Shown in pieces: positions 59,001 through 64,000 of a stretch of 64,000 nt of DNA. Origin of the DNA: Gammaproteobacteria bacterium (GTDB lineage: Bacteria > Pseudomonadota > Gammaproteobacteria > Burkholderiales > Rhodocyclaceae); contig JAHJEO010000016.1 in NCBI GenBank assembly GCA_018825305.1, positions 124,001-188,000 on the forward strand, given 5' to 3'. Every line of letters starts with the position of its first letter. Position 1 is the stretch's first letter. Both the position numbers and the translations under genes were made by a program. Below the pieces are notes generated by a model, which made no database searches, was not told the origin of the DNA, and saw only the letters and a list, made by a program, of their open reading frames with translations.

Positions 59001-59881
59001 TCCCCGAGAGCGTGACCAGCCTGGGGCATGCCGATCCCGAAGAGCTGAACGAGCTGCCGGCCATCAACCTGACCATCGACCGCTTCAGCCTGCGCGGCAA
59101 GGAGTTCGGCGAGGTCAAACTGCAGGCCGAGAACCGCGACGGCGCCTGGAATGCCAAGCTGGATGTGAAGAACGAAGATGGCAGCCTCGTCGGCCAGGGG
59201 CGCTGGCGGCCGCATGTCAGCGCGCCGCTGACCCAGCTCGACTTCAATCTGGAAGCAAAGAGCGTCGAGAAGATGCTGGCTCGCCTCGGCTATCCGCAGG
59301 CCGTCCGGCGCGGTACGGCGACGCTCGATGGTTCGCTCACCTGGGCTGGTTCGCCGCTGGCCATCCACTATCCATCGCTGTCCGGCAAGCTCAGGCTGGA
59401 TGCTGCCAGCGGCCAGTTCAGCAAGCTCGAACCGGGCGTCGGCCGGCTGCTCGGCGTGCTCTCGCTGCAGTCGCTGCCGCGGCGCATCGTGCTCGACTTC
59501 CGCGACGTCTTCAGCGAGGGATTCGCCTTCGACAGCATCGCCGGCGAATCGACGGTGACGCGCGGCATCCTCGAAACCCGGGACCTGCAGATCGTCGGCC
59601 CCTCGGCGCGGGTCCTCCTCAATGGCAGCATCAACCTGCCGAGCGAAACGCAGAATCTCCGCGTGCGGGTGCAGCCGGCCATCGGTGAGACCGTGGCGCT
59701 GGGCGCCGTGCTGGCCAACCCGGCAATCGGTGCCGTGACCTGGCTGGCGCAGAAATTGTTCAAGGACCCCTTCGGCCGCGTCTTCGCTTTCGAATACACC
59801 GTCACCGGCGGCTGGGCCGACCCCAAGGTGGAAAAAGTCGGCGGTGGCGCCACGGCGCAAGACCCCAAGGAAGCGAAATGA
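56087..59881 (+). CDS. yhdP: YhdP family (AsmA-like, TIGR02099) envelope protein
   Basis: About 1264 residues. A membrane helix near the N-terminus (WTVATLYFAFALLVLVLRYAI) is followed by a very long periplasmic beta-rich AsmA-like region and a C-terminal region (VRVQPAIGETVALG, WLAQKLFKDPFGR). YhdP and AsmA-like proteins are thought to bridge the envelope and carry phospholipids to the outer membrane. Start uncertain: in-frame GTG codons lie at 56009 and 55919. The last residues (KVGGGATAQ) are a copy of the 25-base motif. Confidence 0.85.
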   Translation: MRVLGWTVATLYFAFALLVLVLRYAILPQIENYRPDIERALSAALHQSVAIRHIEAGWQGLRPSLTLSGFELRDAANRPALVLEHVEADLGWTSLLFLAPRLHRLEVVAPEVVIRRDPSGKLFVAGLEIDTASADDSFSDWLLAQRRIVVRDATITWHDELRRAPPLALSRLNFDLRNSGNRHRFGLTAEPPHELAARIDLRGDFKGKDIDLLRAWTGEAYVELDYADLAGWRSWIDYPVELPQGSGGVRLWLGFAAKRLTSVAADVRLADVQLRLGKDLPLLELERVDGHLTAKRLADGFEAEAKRLTLQARSGARIDPTDFRLRWEAPTVNRAARGEFSAAGLDLAALTQLATHLPFDETVRQKLATWSPRGRLLDLAASWSGEAGALQSWKVKGRFEGLGLAAHGDLPGFSGFSGTVAADEKGGILDLDSHQAAIEMPAVFSEPRLELQALTARTSWQAADGRIMVDLKKAEFQNRDAAGEFKGSYRTALDGPGEIDLSGKLTRAAGDAVWRYMPLVVNKDVRDWLQTSLIGGQASEATLRLKGDLRKFPFPGSKDGIFEVKGRFRGATLRFAEGWPEIRNVDGELLFEGVRMLIKGSKGSLLGANVAAVSAEIPDLETYEEQLNIAGKVSGATAEFLKFIEASPVGSRIDHFTAPMAAAGNGDLDLKLAMPLRHLDKTQVDGRFRFANNRLTVDADLPPLTDVNGELRFTADRLEAQKVRATMFGAPMTLDVTTAGEGLVTVKAAGTASVRELRQQFPNPVFDHLSGSAPWSGTVRVQNQAAEVRIESSLRGIASSLPQPFNKSATTARSLVIERKPAAEPARPGAPARDQLLLSYGDSVKAQLLRRHEGPNALIERGAVAIGIPLRLPEKGLLLAAELETLDVDFWQRLFKNGNGGGSGGGMPVNQVAVHAEELLAHGRSFSNVRVNAARDGAVWRADVSGDSFAGRIDWSGEAGGRLSGRMARVVIPESVTSLGHADPEELNELPAINLTIDRFSLRGKEFGEVKLQAENRDGAWNAKLDVKNEDGSLVGQGRWRPHVSAPLTQLDFNLEAKSVEKMLARLGYPQAVRRGTATLDGSLTWAGSPLAIHYPSLSGKLRLDAASGQFSKLEPGVGRLLGVLSLQSLPRRIVLDFRDVFSEGFAFDSIAGESTVTRGILETRDLQIVGPSARVLLNGSINLPSETQNLRVRVQPAIGETVALGAVLANPAIGAVTWLAQKLFKDPFGRVFAFEYTVTGGWADPKVEKVGGGATAQDPKEAK
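59834..59858 (+). repeat. Dispersed 25-base motif, copy at the yhdP 3' end (3 mismatches)
   Basis: 22 of 25 bases match; read as KVGGGATA in the C-terminal tail. Confidence 0.55.
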
Positions 59882-60699
59882 ACGACCTGCGCGTTGCCGC
59901 GGTGCAGATGATCTCCGGCCCGGATGTCGCGCCCAACCTCGCGACGGCCGGGCGGCTGATCGCCGAGGCTGCCGGCACCGGCGCCCAATTGGTGGCGCTG
60001 CCGGAGTACTTTCCGCTGATCGGCGCCAGCGACGCTGACCGGCTGGCGGCGCGCGAGCATAACGACGCGAAGGGTGGCAGCGGGCCGATTCAGGATTTTC
60101 TCGCCGCGGCGGCGCAGAAGCACGGCGTCTGGCTGGTCGGCGGCTCGATCCCGACCCATGCCGCCGATCCGAACAAGCTGCGCAACACCTGCCTGGTTTT
60201 CGACGATGCCGGCAACCAGGTGGCGCGCTACGACAAGATCCACCTGTTCGGCTTCCGGCGCGGCGAGGAGCATTACGACGAGGCGGCCACCATCGAGGCC
60301 GGCGCCGTGCCGGTCCGCGTCGATACGCCGTGGGGGCGCATGGGGCTGGGCATCTGCTACGACCTGCGCTTCCCCGAACTGTTCCGTGCCTTGGGTAGCC
60401 CTGACCTGCTGGTGCTGCCGGCCGCCTTCACCGAAACCACCGGCCGCGCCCACTGGGAACTGCTGCTGCGGGCGCGTGCGGTCGAGAATCAGTGTTATGT
60501 TGTGGCGTCGGCCCAAGGCGGCCGCCACCCGAACGGCCGCGTCACCCATGGCAACAGCATGGTCGTCGACCCCTGGGGCGACATCATGGCGCGGCTGGAC
60601 AAGGGTGAGGGCGTGGCGCTCGCCGAACTTTCTGCCGAGCGCCTGGCCGAAGTGAGAAGCAGCCTGCCCGCGCTGCAGCACCGAAAAATCAACGTCTAG
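59878..60699 (+). CDS. Carbon-nitrogen hydrolase (Nit1 / nitrilase family)
   Basis: 273 residues. Nitrilase triad: Glu in ALPEYFPL near 43, Lys in YDKIHLFG near 120, Cys in [12 protein letters not shown] near 160. Closest in pattern to Nit1-type deaminated-glutathione amidases or omega-amidases. Overlaps the yhdP stop (ATGA) and ends two bases before tldD, a gene order conserved in betaproteobacteria. Confidence 0.9.
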   Translation: MNDLRVAAVQMISGPDVAPNLATAGRLIAEAAGTGAQLVALPEYFPLIGASDADRLAAREHNDAKGGSGPIQDFLAAAAQKHGVWLVGGSIPTHAADPNKLRNTCLVFDDAGNQVARYDKIHLFGFRRGEEHYDEAATIEAGAVPVRVDTPWGRMGLGICYDLRFPELFRALGSPDLLVLPAAFTETTGRAHWELLLRARAVENQCYVVASAQGGRHPNGRVTHGNSMVVDPWGDIMARLDKGEGVALAELSAERLAEVRSSLPALQHRKINV

Positions 60700-60700
60700 G

Positions 60701-62149
60701 ATGAGCATGGACTCGCAAGCCCTTTATCGCACCGCCGAACAATGCCTGCTGGCACCCTACGACCTCACGCCGCGCCGGCTGGAGAGCGTGTTCGGCCAGG
60801 TCTTCGGCCATCGCGTCGATTACGCCGACCTCTATTTCCAGTACGGCCGTTCCGAGGCCTGGAGCCTCGAAGAAGGCATCGTCAAGTCCGGCAGCTTCAG
60901 CATCGACCAGGGCGTCGGCGTGCGCGCGCTTGCCGGCGACAAGACCGCCTTCGCCTATTCCGATGAAATCAGCCTGCCGGCGCTCGAATCCGCCGCCCGC
61001 GCGGTGCGCGCCATCGCCGCCAGCGGCCACCATCGCCTTGCGCCCATGCTCGGCAAGCGTGCCGTGCCGGCACTGTATGCGGCGCACGACCCCATCGCCT
61101 CGCTCGACGACACCGCCAAGGTGCAGTTGCTGGAACGCCTCGAAGGCTATGCCCGCGCGCTCGATCCGCGCGTGACCGAGGTCATGGCGCACATCGCCGG
61201 CAGTTGGGAAGTGGTGCTGGTGGCACGCTCGGACGGCCATCTTGCCGCCGACGTGCGGCCGCTGGTGCGCGTCTCCGTCACCGTCATCATGAAGGACGGC
61301 AACAAGCGCGAGCAGGGTTCCTCCGGCGGCGGCGGCCGCTTCGACTACGGCTATTTCACCGACGAAGTGCTCAAGGACTACGCCGCCAAGGCCGTGCATC
61401 AGGCCAGCGTCAATCTCGCCGCGAGGCCCGCGCCGGCCGGCAGCATGACCGTGGTGCTGGGCTCGGGCTGGCCTGGCATCCTGCTGCACGAGGCCATCGG
61501 CCACGGTCTCGAAGGCGACTTCAACCGCAAGGGCAGCTCGACGTTCGCCGGGCGCATTGGCGAGCGTGTCGCCGCACCCGGCGTCACTGTGGTCGATGAC
61601 GGCACCATGCCCGATCGGCGCGGCTCGCTGTCGATCGACGACGAAGGCAACCCGACGCAGCGTACCGTGCTGATCGAGGACGGCATCCTCACCTGCTACC
61701 TGCAGGACGCCCTGAACGCCCGGCTGATGGGCGTCGCCCCCACCGGCAACGGCCGCCGCGAATCCTTCGCCCACCTGCCGCTGCCGCGCATGACCAACAC
61801 CGTGATGCTGGCCGGCGACAAGGATCCGGCCGAGATCATCGCCTCGGTAAAGAAGGGCTTGTATGCCGTCAATTTCGGCGGCGGCCAGGTCGACATCACC
61901 AGTGGCAAGTTCGTGTTCTCCACCGCCGAGGCCTACATGATCGAGAACGGCAAGGTCACCTATCCGGTCAAGGGCGCGACCCTGATCGGCAACGGCCCGG
62001 ACGTGCTGACGCGGGTCTCGATGATAGGCAACGACCTCGCGCTCGATCCCGGCGTCGGCACCTGCGGCAAGGAAGGGCAGAGCGTGCCGGTCGGCGTGGG
62101 GCAGCCGACGCTGAAGATCGACGGGCTGACGGTGGGCGGCACCGGCTGA
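60701..62149 (+). CDS. tldD: Metalloprotease TldD
   Basis: 482 residues. Zinc motif [12 protein letters not shown] near residue 262, and [12 protein letters not shown] with [13 protein letters not shown] as further family segments. In other bacteria TldD works with TldE (PmbA) to degrade or mature small peptides such as microcins; no tldE is in the window. Same strand as the nitrilase. Confidence 0.95.
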   Translation: MSMDSQALYRTAEQCLLAPYDLTPRRLESVFGQVFGHRVDYADLYFQYGRSEAWSLEEGIVKSGSFSIDQGVGVRALAGDKTAFAYSDEISLPALESAARAVRAIAASGHHRLAPMLGKRAVPALYAAHDPIASLDDTAKVQLLERLEGYARALDPRVTEVMAHIAGSWEVVLVARSDGHLAADVRPLVRVSVTVIMKDGNKREQGSSGGGGRFDYGYFTDEVLKDYAAKAVHQASVNLAARPAPAGSMTVVLGSGWPGILLHEAIGHGLEGDFNRKGSSTFAGRIGERVAAPGVTVVDDGTMPDRRGSLSIDDEGNPTQRTVLIEDGILTCYLQDALNARLMGVAPTGNGRRESFAHLPLPRMTNTVMLAGDKDPAEIIASVKKGLYAVNFGGGQVDITSGKFVFSTAEAYMIENGKVTYPVKGATLIGNGPDVLTRVSMIGNDLALDPGVGTCGKEGQSVPVGVGQPTLKIDGLTVGGTG

Positions 62150-62159
62150 GGCTGCGGCA

Positions 62160-63053
62160 ATGAACACGACGCCCCCGGCCACCGCGGTGGCCGCTGCCAG
62201 CAATGCCGAATTGCAGATCGAGTCGCGCATGCGGGAGGAGATCCGGGATATCGGCATTCCTCCGCGGCCGGCCATCCTCAGCGAAATCGATGCCGAGATG
62301 CGCAAGGATGAACCCGATTTCAAGCACCTCGCCGACATCATCGGCTCCGATGTCGGCCTGGCGGCCAGTGTCATCAAGGTCGCCAACTCGCCTTATTACG
62401 GCTTCGGCAAGAAGGTGCGATCGGTCCCGGAAGCCATGCTGGTGCTGGGGCTGAAAGTGATCTTTCGCACCGTCGCCGGTCTGGCGCTGATGAAGCTGTT
62501 TCCCCATGTGCCCAGCCTCGAGCGTTTCTGGGATTCGGCCGCGCGTACCGCGCGAGTGTCGGGCTGGCTGGCGCAGCGCCTGCACAGCGGCGTGCGGCCG
62601 GAAGACGCCTACACCCTGGGCCTGTTCCGCGACTGCGGCGTGGCCGTGCTGATGATCCCGTTTCCGGAGTATCCGCAGATACTGCAGCAAGCCAACGAAG
62701 AGCCGGTGCAGGCATTTACCGCGGTCGAGGACCGGTTGCTGTCGATCAACCATGCAGTCGTCGGCTCCGACCTGGCGGCGGACTGGCTGTTGCCTGACGA
62801 GATTACCCAGGCGATTTGCCATCATCACGATACGGCGGCCATAGAGGGCAGTGCTGCCGAGATGCTGCCCGATGCCACCCGGAAGTTGATCGCCGTTTGC
62901 CAGGTCGCCGAATACCTTATCCAGAGCACCACCATGCTGAGCCAGACGCACGAGTGGAGCAAGCTTGGCGATGCCTGCATGACGCAACTGGACCTGACGG
63001 CCGACGACATCGCCGCCCTGCAGGCGGATTGCCGCGAGGCCGTGGCCGGATAA
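62160..63053 (+). CDS. HDOD domain protein
   Basis: 297 residues. HDOD domain from about residue 30: GIPPRPAILSEIDAEM, LADIIGSDVGLAASVIKVANSPYYG, AMLVLGLKVIF. HDOD proteins lack the full HD metal site and act in signalling, often linked to c-di-GMP or to stress control. Starts 10 bases after tldD, so it may be co-transcribed with it. Confidence 0.85.
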   Translation: MNTTPPATAVAAASNAELQIESRMREEIRDIGIPPRPAILSEIDAEMRKDEPDFKHLADIIGSDVGLAASVIKVANSPYYGFGKKVRSVPEAMLVLGLKVIFRTVAGLALMKLFPHVPSLERFWDSAARTARVSGWLAQRLHSGVRPEDAYTLGLFRDCGVAVLMIPFPEYPQILQQANEEPVQAFTAVEDRLLSINHAVVGSDLAADWLLPDEITQAICHHHDTAAIEGSAAEMLPDATRKLIAVCQVAEYLIQSTTMLSQTHEWSKLGDACMTQLDLTADDIAALQADCREAVAG

Positions 63054-63091
63054 GGGTGTCGCTGGCAGCTCGCGAACGCCCCGGCGACAAA

Positions 63092-63116
63092 AAAGTCGGC
63101 GCTGGCGCCACGCCGC
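63092..63116 (+). repeat. Dispersed 25-base motif, intergenic copy (3 mismatches)
   Basis: 22 of 25 bases match, with an A-run on its 5' side. It lies 38 bases after the HDOD gene. Because it is not in a gene, protein-level convergence cannot explain it. Confidence 0.65.
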
Positions 63117-63200
63117 CGCAGCCGCCGGCCGCAGGCGAGACCGGTGCAAGCGACCGGACATGGCCTACAATCCCGGCATGCCCTTGTCTGCCACCGCGCA

Positions 63201-63896
63201 ATGAACGCTCCCGATCCCATCATCGCTCCGGCCGGCTTCCTGGCGCGGTTGCGTGCGGCCGGCGTCGAGCCGGGCGACGGCCCGGAACTGCAGCTGACCA
63301 AGTCGCTGCTGGTGCTGGCCACCGGGCTGGTGACTGCGGCGACCATGGTCTGGGTGGGCATCTACCAGTTGCTGGGCCTGCGGTTTTCGGCGACGCTGCC
63401 CTTCGCCTTCCAGCTGCTGCTGGTCGGCAACATGCTGCTGTATGTCCGCACCCGTAACTTCGAGTTCTTCCGCATCAGCCAGCTGGGCCTGTTCCTGTTC
63501 CTGCCGCTGGTGGCGCAATGGACCGTCGGCAACGTCATCGCGTCCAGCGGCGTGGTGCTGTGGAGTGTGCTGGCCCCGGTCGGCGCGATGCTGTGCATCG
63601 GCGTGCGCCAGTCACTTGGCTGGTTTTTCGCCTGGGTGGTGCTCACGGCGCTGTCCGGCGCCGTCGATTACTACCTTGCGGACCCGGTGTTCGGGCAGCA
63701 TGGGCCGGTGCCGGAGCGGGTCAGCCTGGTGTTCTTTGCGCTCAACTTCATCGCGGTCGTCAGCATCATTTACGCACTGATGTTTTTCGCGGTCGAGCAG
63801 AAACGGCGGATACAGGAAAAGCTCGAACAGTCGCGCCGCGAAATCGAACGGGCGAAGGACGCCGCAGACAAACTCTTCGGCAGCATGCTGCTCTGA
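63201..63896 (+). CDS. Membrane protein resembling the sensor half of a class III cyclase
   Basis: 231 residues: about six membrane helices (LLVLATGLVTAATMVWVGIY, FAFQLLLVGNMLL, SQLGLFLFLPLVAQW, VLWSVLAPVGAMLCIGV, SLVFFALNFIAVVSIIYALMF), then a coiled coil (KRRIQEKLEQSRREIERAKD) ending KLFGSMLL and a stop. The final words resemble the linker that leads into an adenylate or guanylate cyclase catalytic domain, which is absent. Either a truncated cyclase or a membrane sensor with a separate partner. ATG giving MNAPDPIIAP chosen. Confidence 0.65.
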   Translation: MNAPDPIIAPAGFLARLRAAGVEPGDGPELQLTKSLLVLATGLVTAATMVWVGIYQLLGLRFSATLPFAFQLLLVGNMLLYVRTRNFEFFRISQLGLFLFLPLVAQWTVGNVIASSGVVLWSVLAPVGAMLCIGVRQSLGWFFAWVVLTALSGAVDYYLADPVFGQHGPVPERVSLVFFALNFIAVVSIIYALMFFAVEQKRRIQEKLEQSRREIERAKDAADKLFGSMLL

Positions 63897-63899
63897 CCT

Positions 63900-64000
63900 T
63901 CAGGCCCGTTCCGGGCTGAGCACCACGCAATTGCGGCCGCCCTGCTTGGCGAGGTAAAGCGCCGCATCGGCCAGCCCGATCAACTGCGCCAGGTCGTCGC
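63900..64000 (-). CDS. GGDEF domain protein, C-terminal end only
   Basis: The last 32 residues of a diguanylate cyclase, cut by the right edge. The sequence ADAALYLAKQGGRNCVVL is the conserved C-terminal end of the GGDEF fold. Convergent with the membrane protein gene, three bases apart. Activity cannot be judged because the catalytic loop is outside the window. Confidence 0.85.
   Translation of the reverse strand, partial: DDLAQLIGLADAALYLAKQGGRNCVVLSPERA

Noticed and set aside
56000-59860. Minus-strand open frame across yhdP, continuous with glnE
   Set aside because: Antisense shadow of yhdP. No recognisable domain, and biased composition typical of GC-rich shadows.

Overview
The window is a high-GC chromosomal segment of a betaproteobacterium, most like Rhodocyclales or a relative. 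The grounds are the gene order of the division and cell-wall (dcw) cluster, the lpxC / DUF721 / M23 peptidase / secA neighbourhood, a Gram-negative trimeric porin, and the gph-trpEGDC order. No tRNA, rRNA, CRISPR array, intact insertion sequence or prophage was seen. Nearly all of the sequence is coding, and many neighbouring genes overlap by 1-40 bases.

Layout. Positions 1-16000 hold mixed housekeeping and signalling genes: a response regulator cut by the left edge, glycogen phosphorylase, a WbuC-type cupin, dnaE, a REC-GGDEF protein, a pirin, an orphan ParA, a hemerythrin, a quinone reductase, a heme-sensor GGDEF-EAL protein and an EAL-HDOD protein. Positions 16050-33820 are the complete dcw cluster (mraZ-rsmH-ftsL-ftsI-murE-murF-mraY-murD-ftsW-murG-murC-murB-ddlB-ftsQ-ftsA-ftsZ), preceded by three MraZ boxes. 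lpxC, a small membrane protein, DUF721/DciA, an M23 peptidase and secA follow. Positions 39640-42320 form a chain of overlapping genes: mtnA, a nucleotidyltransferase pair, a class II aldolase and two tiny ORFs. This suggests methylthioadenosine recycling with an embedded accessory module. Then, mainly on the minus strand, come a TylF-type methyltransferase, a porin, a Uma2 protein and the operon rpe-gph-trpL-trpE-trpG-trpD-trpC. The trp operon has a leader peptide with three Trp codons and a terminator, so it looks attenuation-controlled. After apaG come a membrane methyltransferase, argJ and glnE on the minus strand, then yhdP, a nitrilase, tldD, an HDOD protein and a truncated cyclase-type membrane domain on the plus strand. 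A GGDEF gene is cut by the right edge.

Three things are not explained by ordinary gene content. (1) A 25-base motif (core GCCGCCAGCGCCGACTTT) occurs at least 12 times with 4 or fewer mismatches, in both orientations, in several reading frames inside unrelated genes and also between genes. In cupin, pirin and ArgJ it seems to replace codons rather than lengthen the protein. (2) One copy supplies the 3' arm and U-tract of the trp attenuator terminator. (3) Two genes, ftsZ and trpC, have a second copy of their 3' end downstream that differs almost only at synonymous positions. The trpC pair flanks the Uma2 gene, which looks like insertion at a gene's 3' end with reconstitution of the C-terminus.

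Several c-di-GMP or HDOD signalling genes lie at both ends of the window. Product names are from family recognition by eye. Start codons were chosen from ribosome-binding sites, overlaps and family N-termini, and are marked where uncertain.
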